Shown here in pieces: positions 10,571-19,837 of a DNA stretch of 64,000 bases (positions within the stretch are counted from its first letter, which is position 1; each line of letters starts with the position of its first letter). Source of the stretch: Leptobrachium leishanense (lineage: Eukaryota > Chordata > Amphibia > Anura > Megophryidae); contig CM019064.1 of NCBI GenBank assembly GCA_009667805.1, positions 270,425,662-270,489,661 of the forward strand, written 5' to 3'. A program made the position numbers and the translations under genes. Below the pieces are notes generated by a model that saw only the letters and a program-made list of their open reading frames with translations, was not told the DNA's origin and made no database searches.

Positions 10571-10572
10571 TA

Positions 10573-11100
10573 ATCTATATAAATATAAATATGTATATAT
10601 AGATATAAGATTAGTGGGTTTTTACATTAGCAGACAAAAGAAATATGTGAAATAGCTCATTTTGGAAATAGTTTTAATTATTAATATTCTAGAAACATAA
10701 TCATTAATTGTGCTAATTTGCCTTTGTTCTTTTCCATTTATATAAATAATTTGGGTTCACACTGTGTCTGTAAATGTGTGATGCATAATTAAAATATCCT
10801 CACTATTCAAATAATTAAGATACTAGGAGCAAAGCATCTAATTTGCGTTACATTCAGTGAATACAGACTGATTTCTGTAATGATAAATACATGACTGATA
10901 CATGTTGTTCAATAGGGACACTTATAACTGGTGATATGAAGTCTACAAATATGATAGAACAAATTAAAATTCAGGTATGGTGGTCAGCTAAGACCCTCCA
11001 GGGCCACTCATGACAGATTTTCCTGTTACTGTACCCCATCTGTGTTATAATACCCAATATTAAGAGCACTTAAGAAGTCTCTGGTATTCTTTGTTCCATG
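10573..11100. other. Unassigned AT-rich sequence
   Basis: No gene or repeat recognised. Confidence 0.5.
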
Positions 11101-11600
11101 TATAAAAAAAGAGCGAGCATGGAACACTTTGGAATATTTTGATCCTCATGCTCATTGTACAGCCATATAACTGTCTTTATATGGGCCAGCAGGAAAGTAT
11201 TTCTAGATGCACTTTAATGAAGACCAATTGGGTCGAAACGCGTTAGTGCCTTTTACCATTAAATACTTTCTATTTTATTTGGCGTCTGGTTCGTGGTGTG
11301 TTCCGGGATACCATTTCCAAAGATATGTGGACCGGTGTACCATTGGGAACTGATGTGCTTGAGATGTACTGGTGAGAGTACCATCTACCAAATTATATGC
11401 TTTTACAGTTTAGAGCCGGCTTCACATGGCTCTTTAAAAAGTGAGTTGATGACCGAGCGATTCATATGAAAATTGCCATAAGGATATACTGCACAATGTG
11501 TGTCCCATATTTTATTTTCTAGATCGTTTGGACTGGAACCCATCTTTTGGACAGTTTTTGTAAGCGCGGGGACTCTATACAATCTACTATATAATTAACA
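11100..11600 (+). mobile_element. Penelope-like element 3' region (probable)
   Basis: Identified only through the hammerhead-type motif at 11209-11250; no coding sequence of the element remains. Its limits are approximate. Confidence 0.4.
11209..11250 (+). ncRNA. Decayed hammerhead ribozyme (Penelope type)
   Basis: GCACT at 11209-11213 pairs with AGTGC at 11245-11249 as stem I. ATGAAGA stands where CUGANGA is expected, then GACC and GGTC sequences of a stem II, GAAA, a palindromic ACGCGT in the stem III position, and the cleavage-site TT. C3 is substituted and stem II is misaligned, so activity is unlikely. Confidence 0.45.
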
Positions 11601-11730
11601 TGTTGTACTTGTATTTGCTGCCATTTATAAATAAATCCTTAAAGTGAATATAATGCTGTTGTTGATCAATATTACGATACTTTTTATTACCCTTTACCTG
11701 AACAAAAGTTTGTAAACAATCATAGTATAA

Positions 11731-12188
11731 GGCTCGTGTCAGACGAGCGCAGTGTTCACGTCTGTGTTGCCGCACATAAGTACGTCCGTGATAGCATTTA
11801 ACTGTGTTAAATGGAGCCCCACACACGAAGTACATCCAAACAGAAGTGCAGACGCATGACAGATGTGGCAAATGGACGCAGGTTAGGCAAGAATGTAATA
11901 CTGCTAGAATGGACGTGCGGAGTGCGCCACGTCCGCAACGTCCGCATAGCTTTGTGTGTGAGTGATGGAACGTAGTCAGACGGACTGCATTTATACGTCC
12001 AGCATTTTTGACGGACAAAATGGTTTTTCATTGTAATTTATTTTCTCTCCTACATCCGTCAAAAATAACGTCAGTCACAAAACCGGACTGTGTGGCCACT
12101 ACTGCGTCCTCCGTCAAAAAGGTGCTTCCGTACTGCACGGGCGCAAAGTCCGTAGAAAACGCCCTAGCCCTAGCCCTAGACCCTAGCC
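11731..12188. mobile_element. Harbinger-like MITE, copy 4
   Basis: The left end GGCTCGTGTCAGACGAGCGC and the right end GACCCTAGCC match the family, and the interior is close to the copy at 4707 in reverse orientation. The flanks are TAA (11728-11730) and TTA (12189-12191). The right end carries a short run of CCCTAG repeats not seen in other copies. Confidence 0.8.
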
Positions 12189-12227
12189 TTAACTTGTTTA
12201 ACCTGGATTTTGGATGAGAAGCCTAAG

Positions 12228-12378
12228 ATTAAATATGTAAGTTCCTATGGGCAGGGCCCTCTATACCTCTTGTTTCCATCATATGTCCGTTTATCTGTAT
12301 CTCGTTCCCTTTGGTTATTGTAAAGCATTGCAGAAACTGCTGGCGCTATATAAATGATGACAATAATAATAATATCAA
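12228..12378 (+). mobile_element. L2-type LINE 3' tail
   Basis: It has the usual tail elements GCGCTATATAAATGATGAC and a terminal (AAT)n run. It is severely 5'-truncated, with no coding sequence. Confidence 0.6.
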
Positions 12379-12411
12379 ATCACCCAGCACTGCTCTAGGG
12401 ACATTTAAGGG

Positions 12412-13209
12412 GTTTTTCAAAAAGAGCTGAATTGGCCACCGAATTGCACCGAAAGGTGAATTTCCCCGGACGGTGTAATTTTGTGTGAATCCGGCTATTC
12501 AAAAAGCTAGCAATTCACCAAATATTGGCGAATTGCCTGTGAAATATGGCACAATTTGCCAGCTTTGAAATCCTCATACAGAGGTAAAGGTTACTTTTCA
12601 AAGAACACTGAACAGCTGTGAAAAGTTGGCAAAATGCCCTTGTTTTTATTAAATTATTCTTCAACTGTTCATTCTTTTCATTTGCAGCTAAAAGCCTCTT
12701 TATTAATTAATTTTTTAGAATACTTTAGGCATTTTCGAGATATTTTCAGCAAAACTAATTTTTGTTTTTAAAATGGCTTTTTTTTTTAAAATTCTGTAAC
12801 AGACCTTTTTATTGTTATTCATAGTACCTTATACATTATTTCATTGCATTTTCATTCTTTATTTTGTTTGTAAAAACGCCTTTTAAAAGTTGCAAGTTTT
12901 TTTTTTTTTTACCCCTGTTCGGCGGCTGGTCGGCTTTTTCCAGCGACGTTCAGCGGCTGGTCGAAGCCATTCAGCGGTCTGTTTGGTGATTCGTCGGCTG
13001 CGCGTGGCAGGATTGCGACGGCGTCTGCCGGTTTATCCGATCGATTCTGCGGTTTACCGGATCGATTCAGTGGGTCGATTCAGCACACTTCGGGTACCCT
13101 GCTTTAAATGCTGAATTAAATACAGGGTCAGCGAATTGAGTCCGCTCAAGTGCACTGAATGAAAGAGCACCAAAATTTCGGTGAAATTTCAGTGCTCTTT
13201 TAATAACCC
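12412..13209 (-). mobile_element. GGGTTATTC-family MITE, copy 1
   Basis: The left end GGGGTTTTTCAAAAAGAGC is the counterpart of GCTCTTTTAATAACCCC on the right. The interior matches, in reverse orientation, the copies at 46322-47184 and 57535-58406. TTAA flanks both sides, but other copies lack TTAA flanks, so I leave the superfamily open. Confidence 0.6.
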
Positions 13210-13754
13210 CTTAATTCAAGCTCTTTACTAGATCTAGCATAGAGATGAAAGGTTCTTCAAGGGACGTCTCAGCATAATTTCTTAATTGTCTTGAGAGTTT
13301 AGTGGTGTCTTCATTATAAATATCTGAGTTATTTATTTTGACTCAGAAACAGCAGCTGGAGATAAATAGTGAACAATGTCAGAACAAAACCATTTGAAGT
13401 GGCGCTGCAGAGGTTTCATACACTTTAATTGATTAAGACTGTATATTTATTCACATTGCATATATTATTTTTAAACCAATCAGTTTTCCCTCTCCAATTC
13501 CAGACCTGCTTCAGTGCTTCAAAGGTAACTGGAAGGCGCCAAAAGTAAATATTGGTGGGAGATAATAACCTATAGTGGCTCCCTGTTACTGGATCTATTA
13601 CTACTATCAATCCAGTTTAATAGTGGCATACGTTGTACTGTATGTAAGCCCCAAACAGATACTGATAGACCCTGTCTAGACCCTGGGTACACTGGGAACT
13701 AATTGCACACCTTTAGCACACCCCCTACGGCATAATTTTTTTTAAAAATAGCCT
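13210..13754. other. Unassigned sequence
   Basis: No gene seen. The minus ORF at 13425-13610 has no family signature. Confidence 0.5.
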
Positions 13755-14282
13755 TTTGGAGTAGCTCAGCCAGATCCCTGACCTTAATCCTATAGAGATG
13801 CCGTTGCATTACCTGAGGAGAGCTGTTCACAGCAAACATCCTAAGAATATGACTAAGATGAAGCACTTGCAGGGTTATTCAAAGATCACCGAAATTCCAC
13901 TGGAATCAAATTCCCTAACCCTGCTGTGAATTCAGCATTTACTGCAGGGTCCACGAAGTGCAGGGAAAATCCACCACAAAACTGCCGAATCGGAAAAAAA
14001 AACCACCGGCAAATATCGTATCCGAGCTGATGTCAAAGGAGGATCAACTAGCTATTACATCCCAGTTTTCACTTATTTTTTTCACAGCACTGTGAATGTT
14101 TACTGAGAAGTGTTCAGGAAAAACTCAAAGGATATCATTGCTTGCGTGTTGTTAGCTTAAGCAAATTAATGTTTGTATGTACTTGTTACTTTGATGGAGA
14201 TGTGATTACATTTTATGACCATTTCTTGCAGAAAACCAACTAATTCCACAGGGTTCGCATACATTTCATTTCCACTGTACAA
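13755..14282 (+). pseudogene. Tc1-like transposase relic and 3' TIR, split by a MITE piece
   Basis: 13755-13873 translates to the Tc1 motif around the catalytic Glu (LSQIPDLNPIEM) and downstream residues. 13874-14036 is a fragment of the GGGTTATTC MITE. 14037-14282 is Tc1 3' sequence with GGATCAACTAGCTATTACAT and a terminus ending TTCCACTGTAC. It is of the same family as the relic at 50755-51405. It retains only the last third of the gene, with substitutions, and is inactive. Confidence 0.7.
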
Positions 14283-14564
14283 ATTGATGTGGGCAGCTTC
14301 AGTACTTTTCTATCTAACACCTGACTGAAATTTCCTCTAATCAGGGTTCCCCAACCCCCAGGCCACTACCCGGTACCGGTCCTTGGCCTGTTATGTACCG
14401 GGCCACGGCATAATGCGAGTGATGCGGAGCGGCTGTAACTACAGATGAAGCTTCACTCCCCCATCTGTGAAAAGTTTAATCTCTAGTTGCTGCCGCATTG
14501 CTCACTCTCAACTGAGTCTTCTGTCATCCTCCTGTCAAGAGAGGGCGGAGCTTAAAGTGTTGAC

Positions 14565-14844
14565 TGTTGGAGATACAACAGCATATATTATACTATGGAC
14601 TGCAGGTGGCGCTGTTAGTACAGGTTAAATGTGTTCTAAACTCGTTGGTATATGTTCACAGGAAATAAGTCTCTATTGTCTCTGCTTTACTTCCTTCTTC
14701 CTTTCTAGCTGTGTGATGATGAAGCATCCTGATATATATCCAGTGACTAATCTGTTATAAGTTGTTTTATTGCTATATGCACAAAGTAAAGTTCTCTACT
14801 GCAGATTCACAAGACTCCAGTGCCTCTTTCATACATAACCAACA
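14565..14844 (+). repeat. 5' LTR of copia element
   Basis: It begins TGTTGGAGATACAAC and ends ACATAACCAACA (TG...CA). It drives transcription in this class. No clear TATA box or AATAAA was identified with confidence. Confidence 0.95.
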
Positions 14845-14858
14845 GGTTATGGGCCCAG
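14845..14858 (+). promoter_or_regulatory. Primer binding site, initiator tRNA-Met anticodon arm
   Basis: GGTTATGGGCCCAG directly follows the LTR. It is complementary to the anticodon stem-loop of vertebrate initiator tRNA-Met (contains CTGGGCCCATAACC), not to the tRNA 3' end. Priming by an internal half-tRNA is known for Drosophila copia. Confidence 0.85.
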
Positions 14859-14954
14859 ACACTGAAAACGAAACTACAAATCAGTAAGTGCTGCAGCTAT
14901 CATCCAAATACCTGCTGTGTGTGAGGAAAGGAGCTGCATCCAATATACTGAAAG

Positions 14955-17015
14955 ATGGCAAGTGGCTCAGATGTGAAATATGCAATAGCAAAGCTAAACA
15001 ATACCAATTATCAGCTGTGGAAGTTTAAGCTGGAAATGCTGTTATCCAAAGATGATCTGTGGCAGGTGCTGGATACAATCAGACCCACTGACAACCCAGA
15101 AGAATGGGACAAAAGAAACAGGCAAGCAAAAGCAGTTATAAGCCTGTTAGTGGAGGATGATCAACTAATCCATATAAGAAAAGAAAACACAGCTAAAGGT
15201 ATGTGGACTGCGCTACAGAAACTGCACGAGCGTTCAAACTTAAACAGTAAACTATATCTGCTACGTAAACTGTATAAGATGAGGCTGGAAAAAGGCCAGG
15301 AAATGTGTGAACATGTGAACGCTATGCTGGAAATTGTGGAGCAATTACGTGCAATTGGAGAAGAAATAAAAGACAATCATGTAGTGGCATTACTATTATG
15401 CAGCCTTCCAGAATCATATAGTGCCCTGATAAACGCTCTAGAAACCAGACCAGAGGAAGAACTAACACTGGAATATGCTAAAGGGAAATTAATTGATGAA
15501 TACAACAGAAAGAAGGAAAATATACGTGGTGAAGAGAATGACAAAACAGAAGTAGCTCTAAAGGTGAATGAAAACACAAAACAAAACAAAGAGACCAGAG
15601 TGTGTTTTCGCTGCAAAAGGACAGGTCATTTGAAATATAATTGTTCAATCTGGAAAGCAGAACAGCGAAGGAGAGAGACATTCACAAAAGAAAGAGCTAA
15701 AGCAGCCACACAGGAAAGCAAAGACACAGCGTGGAGTGCAAGTTTTAAAGTAACTCAGAATACTACCCCGCATGGATGGTACATTGACTCAGGAGCAACA
15801 AGTCACATGACCAGTGATGAGACCTTCTTCACAGAAATTAATTTTAATACAAAAGACAAAGTCTTCCTAGCAAATGGGAAAAGTATTACATCAGAAGGTA
15901 AAGGTCAAGGATTTCTGAACTGCATCACACCATCAGGAGGTAACCGAAGCATCCTTGTAAAGAACGTTCTGTATGTTCCAAGTCTAGAAGGAAGCCTCCT
16001 ATCAGTAAAAAACCTTGCTAACAATGGACTTACAGTACAATTCCGAGGTAATGAATGCACAATTCGAAACAGAAAAGAAATCGTTGCAAAAGGAAGGTTG
16101 AATGAACACCTATACAAAATCGTCACTGAACGTGTTCAAGTCAAAACAGTCACTCATAATCCACATGACAAGTGCATCCATCTATGGCACAGACGATTGG
16201 GGCATCGAAACTCAGAAGCTATAAAGGAACTTTCTAAGAGAGAATTATCAGAAGACATGATAATGATACCTTGTCCAAAGTTGATGAAGTGCACGTGTTG
16301 CATCAAAGCAAAGGCCACACGTACACCACTTCCACAAGCCAGTCAAAGAAAAACCACTAAACCCATGGAACTTATACACAGTGACGTGTGTGGACCAATG
16401 AAAACCCCGACACCCAGCGGCAACAAATATTTAATAACCTTCATTGATGACTATTCCAGGTACACAACGACATATCTGATGAAACACAAAAGTGAGACAA
16501 CTGATAAACTTCAAGAATTTGTAGCGATGACTAGCAACAAATTTCAAAGGAAACCCGGAATAATACGCACGGACAATGGAGGGGAATATATGGGTAAAGA
16601 AGTGGAATCATATCTAAAGAAACATGGTATCATACACCAGACAACCGTACCGTACACTCCAGAACAAAACGGTGTAGCTGAAAGAAAAAATCGCACTCTT
16701 GTAGAAATGGCCAGATGCATGCTTTCAGATGCCAACCTACACAACAAGTACTGGGGAGAAGCAATAATGACTGCAACATATCTACAGAACAGACTACCAT
16801 CTAAAGCTATTGAAAGTACCCCTTATGAAATGTGGAACAGATCAAAACCTAGTATAGGTCATATTAGAGTGTTTGGTTGCAAAGCATACGTTTACATTCC
16901 AAGTGAAAAACGCTCCAAGTGGGAGAACAGAGCCATAGAAGGCATTCTAATAGGCTACAGTGAACAAAGTAAGGGATACAGAATCCTTAATCCAAAGACC
17001 AACAAGTCACAGTAA
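14955..17015 (+). CDS. Copia gag-protease-integrase polyprotein (frameshifted end)
   Basis: The ATG at 14955 opens 686 codons. Residues 1-200 form the copia-type gag (UBN2-like, starting MASGSDVKYAIAKLNN). A CCHC knuckle CFRCKRTGHLKYNC lies near residue 215. The aspartic protease motif WYIDSGATSHM is near 275 and the pre-integrase motif LWHRRLGHR near 410. Integrase catalytic residues sit in HSDVCGP (about 475), RTDNGGEY (about 538) and NGVAERKNR (about 572). The polyprotein packages RNA, matures itself and joins cDNA to the chromosome. The stop at 17013-17015 results from an apparent single-base loss; the following codons continue the copia sequence in another frame up to the RT ORF. This is mutation, not the normal copia layout, which is one ORF. 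Confidence 0.95.
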   Translation: MASGSDVKYAIAKLNNTNYQLWKFKLEMLLSKDDLWQVLDTIRPTDNPEEWDKRNRQAKAVISLLVEDDQLIHIRKENTAKGMWTALQKLHERSNLNSKLYLLRKLYKMRLEKGQEMCEHVNAMLEIVEQLRAIGEEIKDNHVVALLLCSLPESYSALINALETRPEEELTLEYAKGKLIDEYNRKKENIRGEENDKTEVALKVNENTKQNKETRVCFRCKRTGHLKYNCSIWKAEQRRRETFTKERAKAATQESKDTAWSASFKVTQNTTPHGWYIDSGATSHMTSDETFFTEINFNTKDKVFLANGKSITSEGKGQGFLNCITPSGGNRSILVKNVLYVPSLEGSLLSVKNLANNGLTVQFRGNECTIRNRKEIVAKGRLNEHLYKIVTERVQVKTVTHNPHDKCIHLWHRRLGHRNSEAIKELSKRELSEDMIMIPCPKLMKCTCCIKAKATRTPLPQASQRKTTKPMELIHSDVCGPMKTPTPSGNKYLITFIDDYSRYTTTYLMKHKSETTDKLQEFVAMTSNKFQRKPGIIRTDNGGEYMGKEVESYLKKHGIIHQTTVPYTPEQNGVAERKNRTLVEMARCMLSDANLHNKYWGEAIMTATYLQNRLPSKAIESTPYEMWNRSKPSIGHIRVFGCKAYVYIPSEKRSKWENRAIEGILIGYSEQSKGYRILNPKTNKSQ

Positions 17016-18822
17016 GCCGCAGTGTTTATTTTGATGAAAGCCAAACATCAGAAATAATGACTCCCGAAAAACACGAAGAAAAGGTGCCGATTGAAATAGC
17101 AAGAGATGCTGACCAAAAGGAAACTGTGCAGGAGTCAGACCAAGAAGTGGAACTCACAATTGATGACTTAACTGTTCACAATCCAGTAGAACCGACAGAA
17201 CAACCAGAAATCAGAAGATCTACTCGGACAACAAAAGGGATCCCACCGCGCAAGCTGTCATACACTGTTAAGACACATGAGACATTTGAACCAACATCTT
17301 GGGAAGACATAGATAAACTACCAAAAGGGGAAGCCAATCAGTGGAGAAAGGCGGCTGAAGAAGAACTAAAATCACTTCAGAAAAATGAAACCTGGACTCT
17401 CACAGAGCTCCCTCCCGGTCACAAAACTATAGGAAGTAAATGGATTTTTAAAGTGAAGTACGACGCAGAAGGAAACATTCACAGATACAAGGCAAGAGTA
17501 GTCGCCAAGGGATATTCCCAGAAATATGGAGAAGATTATGATGAAACATTTGCTCCAGTGGTAAAGCACACAACCATTAGAACATTCCTCAGCATTGCAG
17601 CTGAAAAACAAATGCAAGTGAAGCACCTGGATGTCAAAACAGCTTTTCTATATGGAGATATCAAAGAGGAACTCTACATGGAGCAGCCACCAGGGTTTAA
17701 TACAGGACAGAACCTTGTGTGTAAACTGCAAAAGAGCATCTATGGTCTCAAACAAGCAGCAAGAATGTGGAATGAAAAAGTGAACGAAGTACTCACAACA
17801 GAAGGATTTTCAAGAAGTAACGCTGATCCATGCCTGTATTCAAAGAATCAAGACAACAAATGGATCTACCTACTAATTTATGTTGATGACATCATAATTT
17901 GTTTTGAACAAGAAGGGGATTATGATCAAATAACTAGCACATTGAAACAAAACTTTGAGATTAAAGAGCTTGGGAACATTGCTCACTATTTAGGAATCCA
18001 AATCGAGAAAGAAGAAGACGGAAGTTATCTTCTTCACCAAAGTCAGAAAATTACAGATATTCTAGCAGAGTTTCACATGCAAGATGCAAAAGAGGTGAAA
18101 ACGCCTATGGAACCAGCTTATCAGAAAGACAATGGAATGGAAAACTTGTTACCTAACAATGAGAAGTACCGCAAAGCAATTGGAAAATTGTTATACATTG
18201 CAACTGTGACAAGACCAGACATTGCCGCAGCATTGAGTATACTCTGTAGAAAAGTTTCAACACCCTGTCAACGTGATTGGAATGCCGTAAAAAGGGTGAT
18301 ACAGTATCTAAAAGGAACAATTCATATGAAACTGCGACTGCCAGCAACACCCAATGCAAACTTAATTGGATATGTAGATGCTGACTGGGCCGGAGATATC
18401 ACAGACCGCAAATCTACTACTGGTTACATCTTCCAGTACGGAGAAGGAACCATCAGCTGGTCTAGTCGAAAACAAGCGACTGTTGCACTCTCTTCAACTG
18501 AAGCAGAATACATAGCAGCAGCACATGCATGTCAAGAAGCAATTTGGATTCGTCAACTTCTATTAGACATGGGACTGGATATGTCTAAACCGATACCCAT
18601 CTTTGAAGACAACCAGGGATGTATAAAGTTGACACAATCAGAAAGGATCAACCCTAGAACCAAGCACATAGACGTAAGTATCATCTGCTCAGGGACACAC
18701 AAGAGCAAGGACTTATCGATATTCAGTATTGCCCATCAGAAGAGATGACTGCAGATGCACTCACCAAACCGTTGCCAAAGGAACGTTATTGTTTTCTTCA
18801 AAAGAAGCTGAATGTTGTATGA
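17016..18822 (+). pseudogene. Copia reverse transcriptase and RNase H
   Basis: The main open stretch is 17057-18748 (563 codons). RT begins with WTLTELPPGHKTIGSKW, has DVKTAFLYGD (motif A) and the catalytic YVDD near residue 275. RNase H has DADWAGD near 441, the SSTEAEY motif near 480 and EDNQG. A one-base loss near 18673 ends this frame early. The last roughly 50 codons continue in the next frame to TGA at 18820-18822 and include MTADALTKPLPKE, the usual copia C-terminus. RT and RNase H convert the RNA to double-stranded DNA in the particle. It needs the upstream gag-IN part and is out of frame with it. Confidence 0.93.
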
Positions 18823-18836
18823 TTATGCACATGCTG

Positions 18837-18847
18837 TTGAGAAGGGG
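18837..18847 (+). promoter_or_regulatory. Polypurine tract of copia element
   Basis: Purine-rich GAGAAGGGG directly precedes the 3' LTR; in this class it primes plus-strand DNA. Confidence 0.8.
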
Positions 18848-19127
18848 TGTTGGAGATATAACAGCATATATTATACTATGGACTGCAGGTGGCGCTGTTA
18901 GTACAGGTTAAATGTGTTCTAAACTCGTTGGTATATGTTCACAGGAAATAAGTCTCTATTGTCTCTGCTTTACTTCCTTCTTCCTTTCTAGCTGTGTGAT
19001 GATGAAGCATCCTGATATATATCCAGTGACTAATCTGTTATAAGTTGTTTTATTGCTATATGCACAAAGTAAAGTTCTCTACTGCAGATTCACAAGACTC
19101 CAGTGCCTCTTTCATACATAACCAACA
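18848..19127 (+). repeat. 3' LTR of copia element
   Basis: Identical to the 5' LTR except for one C/T difference near its start. Followed by the TTGAC duplication. Confidence 0.95.
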
Positions 19128-19234
19128 TTGACATGCCATTATGTTAAGCCCTGCCTTCACCTTTGCTGGATAGGAGTGGCGGCCGGAGAAAGCACGCCAC
19201 GCAGCAGCATCAAAATCAACAGCTCACCGCCAAT

Positions 19235-19400
19235 GCCAGACCCAGCACCAGACCCAGCAACAAGCTCAGCACTACACCCAGCACCAGACTCAGCAACAGA
19301 CCCAGACTCAGCAAAATACTCAGCACCAGACACAGTACTAATAGCAGCAGACTCAGCAGCAACAGTACCAGCAGCAACACTCAAATTCAGCAGCAGCACA
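19235..19400. repeat. Degenerate CAGACCCAGCAC tandem repeat
   Basis: Roughly 6- and 12-bp units of the type ACTCAGCACCAG run across the Charlie-like hAT interior and open several spurious ORFs. Confidence 0.8.
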
Positions 19401-19653
19401 ATACATGTAATGCGCTTGAATCATCCTGAAAATACCCCCCCACCTAGGTCATGGAAAAATTGTCTTCCATCAAAATCAGTCCCTGGTGCCAAAAAGGTTG
19501 GAGACCACTGCTCTAAATGAACAGAATTGCGAGGTTGAATGAATATGAGTCGTTCCCAATACTCTCTTGGAAAGACCCTCTCTTTCCTGCATACGGGAGG
19601 TTAATGAACCTTTTACATTGCAGGTAGGGCGTGAAGAGACATTAAAATACAGT

Positions 19654-19834
19654 CAAGGTTATTCAGAGAGCGGTGAAAAGCAGGAGAATGATTGGAGAAT
19701 GAAAAATTCTAGGTCAAAATAGCCAAACCAGAAAAATTCTCCCTTTCATCTGACTTTCCAAATCGGCTATTTTGACCTAGAATTTTTCATTCTCTAGTCA
19801 TTCTCCTGCTTTTCACGCTCTCTGAATAACCCTG
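19654..19834. mobile_element. Foldback MITE, GGGTTATTCAGAGAG ends
   Basis: The whole element is a palindrome of two arms of about 85 bp: AAGGTTATTCAGAGAGCGG on the left, CTCTCTGAATAACCCTG on the right. AGT flanks both sides (19651-19653 and 19835-19837). The same sequence occurs three times at 31593-32518. It shares termini with the longer GGGTTATTC MITEs. Confidence 0.8.
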
Positions 19835-19837
19835 AGT

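Larger units (their letters stand above)
14565..19127 (+). mobile_element. Ty1/copia LTR retrotransposon, near full length
   Basis: Two 280-bp LTRs enclose a primer binding site, gag-pol and a polypurine tract, with a perfect TTGAC duplication at 14560-14564 and 19128-19132. The LTRs differ at a single base (C in the 5' copy, T in the 3' copy, 12 bases in), so the insertion is young. The coding region has two single-base frameshifts, near 17005 and near 18673, and no other disablement that I can see. The domain order gag-PR-IN-RT-RNase H is that of copia. Intact siblings may exist elsewhere in the genome. Confidence 0.97.
14342..19510. mobile_element. Charlie-like hAT element, split by a copia insertion
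   Basis: The left end is CAGGGTTCCCCAACCCCCAG. The right end includes GGTTGGAGACCACTG, which mirrors the well-known CAGTGGT(T/C)CCCAACC end of Charlie-type hATs. The flanks CCTCTAAT and CTCTAAAT resemble an 8-bp duplication with one shift. The copia element at 14565-19127 sits inside. Only non-coding hAT sequence remains (14342-14564 and 19128-19510). Confidence 0.65.

Noticed and set aside
17003..17020. Programmed frameshift between copia gag-IN and RT
   Set aside because: No slippery heptamer is present, copia pol is normally one ORF, and a second similar shift near 18673 points to simple mutation or sequencing error.
19128..19520. 130-codon ORF rich in Pro, Ala, Ser
   Set aside because: It is produced by a degenerate CAGACCCAGCAC tandem repeat within a hAT element.
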